Positions 18,968-27,157 of a stretch of DNA of 41,231 bases are shown here, in pieces; position 1 is the stretch's first letter, and every line of letters starts with the position of its first letter. The stretch is from VBAS01 sp035764525 (GTDB lineage: Bacteria > Bacteroidota > Bacteroidia > Chitinophagales > Chitinophagaceae). The notes under the pieces were generated by a model. It saw only the letters and a list, made by a program, of their open reading frames with translations, searched no databases and was not told the DNA's origin. Location: contig DASTZB010000599.1 in assembly GCA_035764525.1 (NCBI GenBank), forward strand, positions 1 to 41,231, given 5' to 3'. A program made the translations under genes and the position numbers.

Positions 18968-20014
18968 TCAAGATACTCTTTCACTTATTAGCTGTTTTAC
19001 TATTGCTTCCAATTCTTTAATTCTTTTTTCTAATTCGGGAAGCTTTCGGCTGATTGCCTGGCTTCGCAATGCAGAGGTATAATCATGAGCCGGCGAACCA
19101 GTAACCGCTTTGCCTGCTTCCACAGATTTACTTACACCGCTTTGGGCATTGATCTTTGCGCCGTCTCCAATGTTAATGTGCCCAACAATTCCAACCTGTC
19201 CACCGATCATTACACCTTTACCAACTTTTGTACTTCCGCTTATACCGCTTTGAGCTGCTACAACTGTACTGTTTCCTATTTCTACATTATGTGCAATCTG
19301 AATCAGGTTATCAAGCTTAGCGCCGGATCTTATGATCGTAGAACCGATCGTTGCCCTGTCAATAGTGGCATTGGCGCCAATCTCTACATTGTCTTCTATT
19401 ATCACGTTACCAATTTGTGGTACCTTTTTAAAACTGCCATCCGCTTGCGGTGCAAAACCAAAACCATCACTGCCAATAACAGTTCCCGCATGAATAACAA
19501 CGTTGTCGCCGATCACACAATCATGATAAATTTTTACACCAGGATGAATGATCGAGTCATCTCCAATTTTTACATTATTACCGACATACACATTGGGATA
19601 AATTTTTGTGTTGTTCCCAACTTTTACATTATCTCCGATATAAGCAAAAGCGCCTATAAAAACATTTTGACCATAAGAAGCTGATGTCGAAATGTAAACT
19701 GGTTCCTGCACACCATTCAACTGTTGCTGCATCATTTGCTGATAAGTGCCTAACAATTTTGCAAATGCAGAATAGGCATCAGGTACCCGGATCAACGTTG
19801 CAGTAACAGGTTGTTTTAGTTCTAATGATTCATTGATGATAATAACGGACGCTTTGGTGCAGTATAAGTATTCTTCGTATTTGGGATTGGCTAAAAAAGC
19901 AAGCTGGCCATCTTCTGCCTCTTCAATCTTTCCAAAAGAGTTGACAGAAATATTTGCATTGCCTTCTGTTTTGCCATTGATCAATGCGGCGATCTGTAAT
20001 GCTGAAAAAGTCAT
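18968..20014 (-). CDS. lpxD: UDP-3-O-(3-hydroxyacyl)glucosamine N-acyltransferase
   Basis: LpxD adds the second 3-hydroxyacyl chain in lipid A synthesis, acting on the product of LpxC. The 348-residue protein (ATG at 20014) has an N-terminal uridine-binding domain (MTFSALQIAALING...), a long left-handed beta-helix of hexapeptide repeats (about 100-310) and the catalytic His242 in IQIAHNVEIG. The C-terminal helix carries Arg/Lys/Glu heptads. The longer frame to 20065 adds a non-homologous tail, so the internal ATG is preferred. It follows the HD gene after 71 bases, and that spacer is made of imperfect inverted TTTGAAG/CTTTAAA words. lpxC/fabZ lies downstream, but lpxA is not in the cluster. 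Confidence 0.95.
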   Translation of the reverse strand: MTFSALQIAALINGKTEGNANISVNSFGKIEEAEDGQLAFLANPKYEEYLYCTKASVIIINESLELKQPVTATLIRVPDAYSAFAKLLGTYQQMMQQQLNGVQEPVYISTSASYGQNVFIGAFAYIGDNVKVGNNTKIYPNVYVGNNVKIGDDSIIHPGVKIYHDCVIGDNVVIHAGTVIGSDGFGFAPQADGSFKKVPQIGNVIIEDNVEIGANATIDRATIGSTIIRSGAKLDNLIQIAHNVEIGNSTVVAAQSGISGSTKVGKGVMIGGQVGIVGHINIGDGAKINAQSGVSKSVEAGKAVTGSPAHDYTSALRSQAISRKLPELEKRIKELEAIVKQLISERVS

Positions 20015-20085
20015 ATTGCCGAAGTTTGAGGTTTTAGGTTTGAAGTTGTGAACGACCCTTGACATCGAACCTTAAACTTTAAAAG

Positions 20086-21303
20086 TCAAACCCTAAGGTA
20101 ACAAATGTACTGTTTTTTAACCGGGGATGAGAGATGCTGATGGATCAACGCATTGTCAACTTTTGAAATATCTTTTACACTTCCATCTTTGAATAAAATA
20201 TTTATTCTTTCATCCTCCAGGCTATATGTTGTATTGATTGCTTCGCCTGTAAAAACGAAATAATCGGCTTCTTCATTGCTGATGGATAATCGTTTCACCA
20301 GCTCTTTTTTCTTTTCATTAACAAAAGAATCATCAAATGTATTCGCCTGCAATTTTACTTTATAGAGTTTGCGATCAACTAATCCCCTGCAAAGTATTGA
20401 CAGGATTTTATCAGGGTGATCCATCCAGTTCTTGACAGTAGCCATTACATCAAAATCATCGAGGCTGCAGAATGTATCAAGATGTTCTTCTGTTTTATGA
20501 TTGACGGATGGATTTTGTAAAAAATAGTTTAAGGCTGATGTTGCGGCTTCTATTTTTATACCATTTTTAATTAATTCCTTTGCTCGTTGAATAATTTTTA
20601 CCAGCATCATTTCAGCGCTTAGCACAGTTTTGTGCAAATACACCTGCCAATACATAAGCCGGCGTGACACCAAAAACTTTTCAATAGAATAAATAGCTTT
20701 TTCTTCCACCATTAACTGGCCATTGTGAACTGTTAGCATTTTTATAATTCGATCATAACCTATCACTCCTTCTGATACGCCAGTAAAGAAACTATCACGG
20801 GTTAAATAATCCATTCGGTCAACATCAACTTGTCCCGCTATCAACTGGTATAAAAATTTTTTCGGATAATTGTTGGTGAAAATCTCAATAGCTGTTTGTA
20901 GTTGCCCATTGAATTCTTTATTCAGCACTTTCATTATGAGAATTGAAAGTGCTTCATGATGCACATCATTGATCAATTCTTTTTCCAAAGTATGGGAATA
21001 AGGTCCGTGACCAATATCATGTAACAAAATGGCAACCTTTGCACCGAGTTCTTCCTCGGGAGTGATCTCAACACCTTTGCTTTTTAGCGCATACAATGCA
21101 TTACACATAAGATGATAAGCGCCGAGAGAATGGTGCAATCTTGAATGCACAGCACCTGGATAAACAAGATGGGCAAATGCCATTTGATAGATGCGCCGCA
21201 AACGCTGATAGTAAGGATGAGCAATAATATCCAATATTAATGGATGATCTATCGTAATAAAACCATAAACAGGGTCGTTGATTATCTTTCTGGCGTTAGA
21301 CAT
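20086..21303 (-). CDS. HD-domain phosphohydrolase (dGTPase/SAMHD1-like family)
   Basis: A 405-residue cytoplasmic protein of the HD superfamily. Metal-binding residues are visible: His58 in SRLHHSLGA, His95-Asp96 in LLHDIGHGPYSHTLE and Asp160/Asp162 in GQVDVDRMDYLTRD. The RLRRIYQMAFAHLVYPGA region is typical of the dGTPase-like branch, so the substrate is probably a nucleotide, but the exact reaction is unknown. In many Bacteroidota this gene precedes lpxD, as here, so it is likely co-transcribed with lpxD. A link to lipid A synthesis has not been shown and may only be positional. The start at 21303 is the first in-frame ATG and gives the conserved N-terminus. Confidence 0.9.
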   Translation of the reverse strand: MSNARKIINDPVYGFITIDHPLILDIIAHPYYQRLRRIYQMAFAHLVYPGAVHSRLHHSLGAYHLMCNALYALKSKGVEITPEEELGAKVAILLHDIGHGPYSHTLEKELINDVHHEALSILIMKVLNKEFNGQLQTAIEIFTNNYPKKFLYQLIAGQVDVDRMDYLTRDSFFTGVSEGVIGYDRIIKMLTVHNGQLMVEEKAIYSIEKFLVSRRLMYWQVYLHKTVLSAEMMLVKIIQRAKELIKNGIKIEAATSALNYFLQNPSVNHKTEEHLDTFCSLDDFDVMATVKNWMDHPDKILSILCRGLVDRKLYKVKLQANTFDDSFVNEKKKELVKRLSISNEEADYFVFTGEAINTTYSLEDERINILFKDGSVKDISKVDNALIHQHLSSPVKKQYICYLRV

Positions 21304-21390
21304 GTTGCTTTTTTGTTAAAGGCAAGGTGACAAAACTACAATAGCTGAAGTTATTAAACTAAATTTGAACTCTTCCCGTTTAGAGCCGGG

Positions 21391-21420
21391 TGAATAGAAT
21401 TACAGAAAGTACAAGAGTGC
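21391..21420 (-). repeat. 30-bp intergenic repeat, copy B (inverted relative to copy A)
   Basis: On the minus strand this reads as the same 30-base unit as 18927-18956, with one mismatch. It lies in the 180-base divergent spacer between the HD gene and porX, next to a small GC-rich hairpin (CCCG...CGGG at 21376-21390). Together the two copies bracket the HD-lpxD pair in opposite orientation. Confidence 0.75.
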
Positions 21421-21483
21421 GATGCAACAGAAGTTAAATATTAGCACGAAAGTTGACTACATCAAAATTAAAAACCAAACTGA

Positions 21484-23040
21484 ATGGCGTTAACAAAAAT
21501 TCTCTGGGTGGATGATGAAATAGAAAGTCTGCAATCACAAAAACTTTTTCTTGAAAGCAAAGGCTACGAAGTACATACGTTGACAAATGGATTTGATGCT
21601 ATCGATTATGTGAAAGAAAATCCCGTCGATGTTGTATTGATCGATGAAACAATGCCGGGCATTACCGGGCTGGAGACACTTGCAAAGATCAAAGAGGTGA
21701 GCCAGCAAATACCGATCGTGCTGATAACAAAAAATGAAACAGAGAACCTGATGAATGATGCCATCGGTTCGCAGATCAGCGATTATTTAATAAAACCAGT
21801 GAACCCTAACCAGGTGTTGTTGAGTTTGAAAAAAATCCTTGATAATAAAAGATTGGTGGCCGAAAAAACAACGACGGCCTACCAGCAACAGTTCCGGAAT
21901 CTTTTTATGGCGCTGAATAGTAGTCCGGATTACAATGAATGGATGGATATTTATAAAAAGCTCGTGTATTGGGAATTGGAAATGGAGAAAAGTGATAGTC
22001 CGGAAATGCAGGAAGTGCTACAAAGCCAAAAGAGTGAAGCGAACACCGAGTTCTTTAAATTTATTTCACGCAACTATTCATCATGGGTGAAACCGAAAAG
22101 CGGTGATGGTCCTGTAATGTCACATACATTGATGCAGTTTAAAGTATTGCCTCACCTGGAAAAAGGAACTCCGCTGTTTTTTATTTTAGTTGATAACCTT
22201 CGGTTCGATCAATGGAAAGCGATCCAGCCAATGTTTGCTGAAAGCTTTCGCATATTGGAAGAAGATAGTTTTTACAGCATTCTTCCAACTGCTACGCAAT
22301 ATTGCCGCAATGCAATTTTTGCCGGGATGTTGCCGGTTGATATTGAAAAGCAATTTCCGGTACAATGGAAAAATGATGATGAGCAAGGCGGAAAAAATTT
22401 GTTTGAAGAAGAATTTTTCAGGACACAGCTAAAACGATTGGGGAAAGGTGACCTGAAAGTGTCCTACACGAAAGTATTGAATAACCAGGCAGGCCTTGAC
22501 CTGGTGAATAACATACACAACCTGATGAATAACGATTTGAATGTGATCGTGTACAACTTTGTTGACATGTTGAGCCATGCAAGAACAGAAATGGAAGTGT
22601 TGAAAGAATTGGCGAGTGATGAAATGAGTTATCGCAGTATTACCCGCAGTTGGTTTGAGCATTCACCACTGCACCAGGCATTGAAAAAAATTGCTGATAA
22701 GAATATAAAAATCGTTTTAGCTACCGATCATGGCAGTGTAAAAGTGAAGACCGCTTACAAAGTGGTAGGAGATAAACAAACTACTACTAACCTTCGCTAT
22801 AAACATGGCCGTAACTTGAATTATGAACCAAAAGAAGTGCTTGCTTTCCGTGATCCACGCGAAGCGGGGTTGCCTGTACCGACCGTAAATTCATCTTTCA
22901 TTTTTGCAAAAGAAGACGGTTTCCTATGTTATCCCAATAATTATAATTACTACGTAAATTATTATCGCAATACTTTCCAACATGGCGGGGTAAGTATGGA
23001 AGAAATGATCGTGCCGGTGATAAAGATGCAAAGCAAATAA
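21484..23040 (+). CDS. porX: T9SS response regulator PorX (receiver plus PglZ domain)
   Basis: PorX is the response regulator paired with histidine kinase PorY, which controls type IX secretion genes in Bacteroidota. The 518-residue protein has a receiver domain (1 to about 120) with the acidic pair Asp10-Asp11, phospho-acceptor Asp54 (VVLIDETMPG) and Lys104 (YLIKPVNP). A helical linker follows, then a PglZ domain of the alkaline phosphatase superfamily. Probable metal ligands and nucleophile are Asp237 (VDNLRFDQW), Thr271 (ATQYCRNAIF), Asp415-His416 (ATDHGS) and His500 (FQHGGVSMEE). All look intact, so the phosphodiesterase-type site should be functional. No porY or T9SS structural gene is in the window, but two T9SS cargo genes are. 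Confidence 0.96.
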   Translation: MALTKILWVDDEIESLQSQKLFLESKGYEVHTLTNGFDAIDYVKENPVDVVLIDETMPGITGLETLAKIKEVSQQIPIVLITKNETENLMNDAIGSQISDYLIKPVNPNQVLLSLKKILDNKRLVAEKTTTAYQQQFRNLFMALNSSPDYNEWMDIYKKLVYWELEMEKSDSPEMQEVLQSQKSEANTEFFKFISRNYSSWVKPKSGDGPVMSHTLMQFKVLPHLEKGTPLFFILVDNLRFDQWKAIQPMFAESFRILEEDSFYSILPTATQYCRNAIFAGMLPVDIEKQFPVQWKNDDEQGGKNLFEEEFFRTQLKRLGKGDLKVSYTKVLNNQAGLDLVNNIHNLMNNDLNVIVYNFVDMLSHARTEMEVLKELASDEMSYRSITRSWFEHSPLHQALKKIADKNIKIVLATDHGSVKVKTAYKVVGDKQTTTNLRYKHGRNLNYEPKEVLAFRDPREAGLPVPTVNSSFIFAKEDGFLCYPNNYNYYVNYYRNTFQHGGVSMEEMIVPVIKMQSK

Positions 23041-23142
23041 GTCAAAAATTCAAAAGTGAAAACTCAAAACTTGTGGATAATTTCAAGTTGACACCCGGGT
23101 TGTTATTTTTACTTTTGAGTTTTAAATTTTGACTTTTGACAA
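23041..23142 (+). repeat. Long imperfect inverted repeat filling the porX to 92-residue gene spacer
   Basis: The left arm starts right after the porX stop and the right arm ends at the ATG of the next gene. The arms are about 30 bases each (left starts GTCAAAAATTCAAAAGTG, right ends GACTTTTGAC) and pair at about 26 positions with one bulge. The loop is about 40 bases and contains ACCCGGGT. Both arms are made of short CAAAA/TTTTG words. Confidence 0.6.
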
Positions 23143-23421
23143 ATGAAATATACTCAAACAACACTTGATAAATTAGAAACGATCGTTGAAGAAGCTGGTT
23201 ATGTGCTGCGCTATGAACGAGGTACTTTCCAAAGCGGCTATTGCATATTAGAAGAAAGGAAAGTGGTGGTATTGAATAAATTTCTCCAACTCGAGGGCCG
23301 AATAAATACAATGCTTGACCTGATACCACAACTTGAAATAAATACTGATCTATTATCTGAAGAATCCAAAAAACTCCACAAAGAAGTAATATTAAAAGTG
23401 ACTGAAGGGAATGTGAAATAA
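23143..23421 (+). CDS. 92-residue conserved-looking hypothetical protein
   Basis: A small soluble protein without signal peptide or membrane segment. The N-terminal half reads as a compact alpha/beta unit (LETIVEEAGYVLRYERGTF, then SGYCILEERKVVVLNKF) and the C-terminal half is helical and acidic-basic. One cysteine (in GYCILEE). I believe similar short proteins occur in Bacteroidota, but I can give no function. It sits between porX and the MBL hydrolase on the same strand, with hairpin-rich spacers on both sides, so it could belong to the same transcription unit. Confidence 0.75.
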   Translation: MKYTQTTLDKLETIVEEAGYVLRYERGTFQSGYCILEERKVVVLNKFLQLEGRINTMLDLIPQLEINTDLLSEESKKLHKEVILKVTEGNVK

Positions 23422-23511
23422 GAAATAAATAATCAGGAATGAGAAAGTAATGATAACACTAATCCTTGTCTTATTCCTCATTTTTCGTTCCTCATTTCTT
23501 ATTTTTACCAA
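23422..23511 (+). repeat. Second hairpin-like spacer before the MBL hydrolase gene
   Basis: Immediately after the stop of the 92-residue gene, AAATAAGAAAT is matched by ATTTCTTATTT at the far end of the spacer, just before the GTG start at 23512. The inner parts (AGGAATGAGAAA and TCCTCATTTTTCGTTCCTCA) pair imperfectly. The design resembles the 23041-23142 spacer, but the sequence words differ. Confidence 0.45.
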
Positions 23512-24291
23512 GTGTCTTATCCTCCTCTTAAAATAACTTTTCTTGGTTCCGGTACCAGTGCAGGTGTGCCGATGATTGCATGTGACTGCGAAGTATGTAC
23601 TTCGACAGATAAAAAGGATACACGACTTAGGCCAAGTATAATGGTACAATCACGGACAACGACGATTGTTGTTGACACAACCCCTGATTTTCGTTATCAG
23701 ATGTTGCGTGAAAAAGTGAAGAAACTGGATGCTGTTCTCTTTACTCATTCTCATAAAGATCATATTGCCGGGCTTGATGATGTGAGAGCCTTTAATTTTT
23801 TCTATAAACCGGTTATGGAAATTTATTCCACTTCAATGACCGAAATGGCTATCAAAAGAGAATTTCCTTATGTTTTTACTGAGGAAAAATATCCTGGTGT
23901 TCCTGTCATAAATTTGAATACGATCACCAATGAACCATTTATCATCGGTGATATCCCCATTCAACCGATAATGGTTTGGCATTTGAAAATGCCTGTCCTT
24001 GGTTTTCGTTTTGGAAAGTTTACATACATTACAGATGCTAATCACATCGAAGAAAATGAAAAGGAAAAAATAAAGGGGAGTGAAGTCCTTGTCTTAAATG
24101 CCCTGCGCAAGCAACATCATATTTCCCATTTTACTTTGGCAGAAGCAATAGATGTTGTACAGGAATTAAAAATCCCAAAAGCTTATTTCACTCATATTTC
24201 TCATCAGCTCGGGCGGCATGAGGAAATTGAAGCTGAATTGCCTGATGGCATTCATCTTGCTTATGATGGGCTTGTGTTAGAATTTTCATGA
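23512..24291 (+). CDS. MBL-fold metallo-hydrolase (PhnP-like)
   Basis: A 259-residue metallo-beta-lactamase-fold enzyme. It has FLGSGTSAGVPMIACDCEVC at the N-terminus, with Cys24, Cys26 and Cys29 likely forming a structural zinc site as in PhnP-type proteins, and the hallmark His79-Ser-His81-Lys-Asp83-His84. Additional His residues in the C-terminal half (HISHQLGRH) complete the dinuclear metal site. PhnP relatives hydrolyse cyclic phosphodiesters, but no phosphonate genes are nearby, so the substrate is open. The start is GTG, because there is no ATG close to the conserved first strand. It follows the 92-residue gene by 90 bases. Confidence 0.9.
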   Translation: MSYPPLKITFLGSGTSAGVPMIACDCEVCTSTDKKDTRLRPSIMVQSRTTTIVVDTTPDFRYQMLREKVKKLDAVLFTHSHKDHIAGLDDVRAFNFFYKPVMEIYSTSMTEMAIKREFPYVFTEEKYPGVPVINLNTITNEPFIIGDIPIQPIMVWHLKMPVLGFRFGKFTYITDANHIEENEKEKIKGSEVLVLNALRKQHHISHFTLAEAIDVVQELKIPKAYFTHISHQLGRHEEIEAELPDGIHLAYDGLVLEFS

Positions 24292-24401
24292 ATTGATAAG
24301 GTATCGGCAGATTAAAGCTAACAGATGTTAGTTCTTCGGAAATTCTACCTACCTTGCAGCGCAAATTATTCGAAAAGGTCACTATAAAAGAAAGAAGCAA
24401 T

Positions 24402-25541
24402 ATGGATTTTCAGCCAAGCGAGATAACACAACACGCTGCACAAACAGCAAGGGACTTTGCACAGCAATATATCAAGCCACACGTAATGGAATGGGATGAG
24501 TCGCAGGAATTCCCTGTTCAATGTTTTAAAGAAATGGGCAAGCTGGGAATGATGGGAGTACTGGTGCCTGAGAAATACGGCGGTGCGGGATTAACTTATT
24601 TTGAATATAAAACCATCATTGAAGAGATATCAAAAGTTTGCGGTTCTATCGGATTAAGCTTAGCCGCACATAACTCGCTTTGTACAGGTCATATTTTAAG
24701 TTTTGCAAACGAAGAGCAGAAGAAGAAATATTTACCAAAGCTTGCAACAGCAGAATGGATTGGAGCATGGGGATTAACAGAACCAGGTACCGGCAGCGAC
24801 GCAGGGAATATGAAATGCACCGCAGCGAAAGATGGAAATGAGTGGGTGATCAATGGGACAAAAAATTGGATCACACATGGTAAGAGCGGCGATATAGCCG
24901 TAGTGATCTGCAGAACAGGTGAGCCAAGAACAAAAGATAATGCAACAGCATTTATTGTTGAAAAAGGCACTCCTGGTTTTAGCGGCGGTAAAAAAGAAAA
25001 TAAATTGGGAATGCGGGCAAGCGAAACAGCAGAAATGATCTTTGATAATTGTAGAATTCCAGATGCAAATAGATTAGGCGAAGCAGGCGATGGGTTCAAA
25101 CAATCATTAAAAGTATTAGATGGCGGAAGAATCTCGATTGCAACACTTGCGTTAGGAATTGCCAAAGGAGCTTATGAAGCTGCATTAAAATATTCACAGG
25201 AACGTTATCAATTCGACCAACCAATTTCAAATTTCCAGGGTGTATCATTTAAACTGGCCGATATGGCAACTGAAATTGCAGCTGCAGAATTGTTAATACT
25301 ACATGCATGTGATTTGAAAAATCGCGGTCAGCAGATGACAAAAGAATCAGCGATGGCAAAATATTATGCAAGTGAGGTGGCCGTGAAAGTGGCGAATGAT
25401 GCTGTCCAAATATTTGGTGGCTATGGGTATACAAAAGATTTTCCTGTAGAAAAATATTATCGTGATTCCAAACTCTGCACTATTGGTGAAGGAACAAGTG
25501 AGATACAGAAGATTGTTATTTCAAGAGAAGTGCTGAAATAA
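24402..25541 (+). CDS. Acyl-CoA dehydrogenase
   Basis: A 379-residue flavoenzyme that oxidises acyl-CoA thioesters to trans-2-enoyl-CoA in fatty-acid or branched-chain amino-acid breakdown. Family signatures are the GLTEPGTGSDAG motif near residue 130, TKNWITHG near 160, the RYQFDQPISNFQGVSFKLADM stretch near 270-290 split over motifs RYQFDQPI and KLADMATE, and IFGGYGYTKDFPVEKYYRD with TIGEGTSEIQ at the end. The Glu of EGTSEIQ is the probable catalytic base. The ATG at 24402 is chosen because the upstream TTG frame adds a non-homologous tail. Chain-length specificity cannot be read from sequence. The gene is convergent with the lipoprotein gene at 25573. Confidence 0.94.
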   Translation: MDFQPSEITQHAAQTARDFAQQYIKPHVMEWDESQEFPVQCFKEMGKLGMMGVLVPEKYGGAGLTYFEYKTIIEEISKVCGSIGLSLAAHNSLCTGHILSFANEEQKKKYLPKLATAEWIGAWGLTEPGTGSDAGNMKCTAAKDGNEWVINGTKNWITHGKSGDIAVVICRTGEPRTKDNATAFIVEKGTPGFSGGKKENKLGMRASETAEMIFDNCRIPDANRLGEAGDGFKQSLKVLDGGRISIATLALGIAKGAYEAALKYSQERYQFDQPISNFQGVSFKLADMATEIAAAELLILHACDLKNRGQQMTKESAMAKYYASEVAVKVANDAVQIFGGYGYTKDFPVEKYYRDSKLCTIGEGTSEIQKIVISREVLK

Positions 25542-25572
25542 TGATGGATGATAATTGATAGATAAAAGCTAA

Positions 25573-26172
25573 TTAACGATACTTGTCAGTAATTGTATAA
25601 CAAATCCTATCAGTGATCTTATAAAATACCTGTCCTTTTATCTTCCGAACTTGTTTTGTACGCCGGCTATCCAATAGCCTTCCTTTCTCGTCAAAAAATT
25701 GAGTAGTTCTGAAATAGGCGAGCGCAACATACTTGGGCGGCGAAAAAAGATAACGAATGGTCACCGGTTTTAGGCTTAAAATTATCAATTGCTGCGGTTG
25801 ATCATTTACATAATAACCAAAACTATTGATCCATGTAACTTTTGTTTGCTGCATTTTCCTTATCAAATAATATATGCCGGCTGTATCATAATTGAATTTT
25901 AATAAGGTATCAGCTAATCTTTGTTCATTCACATTAAACTCATAGATCCTTGTCAGTGTATCTGTGATCATCTCCAGTGAAACGATGTTAAACTTTTTGT
26001 CAGTAAAGGCAAGACTAAAGTGATTTGTAGGGTTTAGCTTTTCATAGCGGCGTTCAATATTGTCAAGATCTTCTTTGTGTTCCTGGTAAATATTCGTTGA
26101 AATGATCTTGGTACTGCATGAAACAGAAAATAATAACCAGGTAATTAAAATAATAGACAGGTGGCGGATCAT
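25573..26172 (-). CDS. Putative lipoprotein of unknown function
   Basis: A 199-residue protein with a lipoprotein signal: a hydrophobic stretch (LSIILITWLLFSVSC) ending in a Cys at residue 19 that would be lipidated. The mature part has an early helical acidic segment (QEHKEDLDNIERRYEKL), then beta-rich sequence with no motif I know. Its ATG overlaps the TGA of the upstream gene (26169-26172, ATGA), which implies translational coupling, so the two genes form a unit and their products probably act together at the envelope. Convergent with the acyl-CoA dehydrogenase. Confidence 0.75.
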   Translation of the reverse strand: MIRHLSIILITWLLFSVSCSTKIISTNIYQEHKEDLDNIERRYEKLNPTNHFSLAFTDKKFNIVSLEMITDTLTRIYEFNVNEQRLADTLLKFNYDTAGIYYLIRKMQQTKVTWINSFGYYVNDQPQQLIILSLKPVTIRYLFSPPKYVALAYFRTTQFFDEKGRLLDSRRTKQVRKIKGQVFYKITDRICYTITDKYR

Positions 26173-27044
26173 TTATCAATGGTTATAATTCCAAATATTA
26201 TTTTTTTGAGAGTGCGACTGGTGACCTGCATTTCTGTTTCCCCGCCATAATCCCAATAACGAAGTGTGATAATATCCCTTTCTTTTCTTATTTGCCGGAG
26301 AATGATGAAATGAGTCGGTATCGAAAATTTTATTTTATCGTGATTCTTTTTATGAATTATTCGGTTGTTGATATAAAGACTAACAATATTGCTATCGATC
26401 CTTTTTGCCAGATAACTATAGACATCTTTCACCCAGGGTTTGATGAGATCACTGCCCACGGCTTTTACATGGGTGCTACACATTTCGCTAACCATTCTAT
26501 CGAATTTGGCTAAGTTGGTCGCGGCCCAAAATGTATTTTCATCGCCTTCATTAAATTTTTTATCAAAAAAATTAAGATAACCTTTATAGTGATCTGCCAA
26601 AACAAGAAACCACATTTGTTCTGCATGCCTTATATCAAGTACTCCTTTAAATTTTAAAGTTCCGGCCGCTGTCATTACCGCTTTCGAAGGCTTGAAATTC
26701 CTTTTATTAAATATTGCTTCGCCATTGTCATATAATTCATTCATGAACTTTACATAACCCAACGGATCTTTTTCCATTATTAAATAGGAGAGAGCGCCGT
26801 AAGCACAAAAATTTGTACTGCGACCCGGATAAAAGCTCATCGGTTTCTCCAAATTCAATTTGAGATTTTCATAAAAGAGTTTGGGCTTTACATTAGGCCA
26901 TAAACTGCTTTCTTGGGTTTGATCTATTTTATCAAGAAATTCATATGCTTCTGTTTTAGAAGAATTTATTTCTGCCAGGCATTTTTGTTTTGAAACGATA
27001 GATAGCAGGAAAAGAAATATGATAGACTTGTAAAGCAGGCTTAT
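26169..27044 (-). CDS. Secreted protein of unknown function with unresolved start
   Basis: Conserved-looking unknown with motifs GRSTNFCAYGALSYL and DIRHAEQMWFLVLADHYKG. Conventional starts are TTG at 26858 (229 residues) or ATG at 26840, but both cut the protein. The same frame stays open upstream to 27056 and encodes a basic then hydrophobic stretch (LLYKSIIFLFLLSIVS) that looks like a signal peptide, followed by a plausible mature N-terminus. No ATG, GTG or TTG lies between this stretch and the in-frame TAA at 27057-27059. The coordinates given use ATA at 27044 as a marker only. Beyond the TAA, an in-frame ATG occurs at 27077. An A7 run at 27044-27050 could hide a frameshift: one more A would join a TTG at 27064 to the signal peptide. 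Stop overlaps the downstream lipoprotein start. Confidence 0.6.
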   Translation of the reverse strand: MSLLYKSIIFLFLLSIVSKQKCLAEINSSKTEAYEFLDKIDQTQESSLWPNVKPKLFYENLKLNLEKPMSFYPGRSTNFCAYGALSYLIMEKDPLGYVKFMNELYDNGEAIFNKRNFKPSKAVMTAAGTLKFKGVLDIRHAEQMWFLVLADHYKGYLNFFDKKFNEGDENTFWAATNLAKFDRMVSEMCSTHVKAVGSDLIKPWVKDVYSYLAKRIDSNIVSLYINNRIIHKKNHDKIKFSIPTHFIILRQIRKERDIITLRYWDYGGETEMQVTSRTLKKIIFGIITIDK

Positions 27045-27157
27045 TTTTTTACTTGATTATACAAATATCAGTCCCATTATTAAACTAATCTCAAGTTAAT
27101 TAACAGCTAAAAAAATAAAAAGGTAAAATTCCGATTATGCAGAGATTTAATTTGTTC

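Noticed and set aside
23041..23329. Minus-strand 95-codon frame overlapping the 92-residue gene
   Set aside because: It is composed largely of the hairpin spacer and the complement of the plus-strand gene, with no recognisable features.
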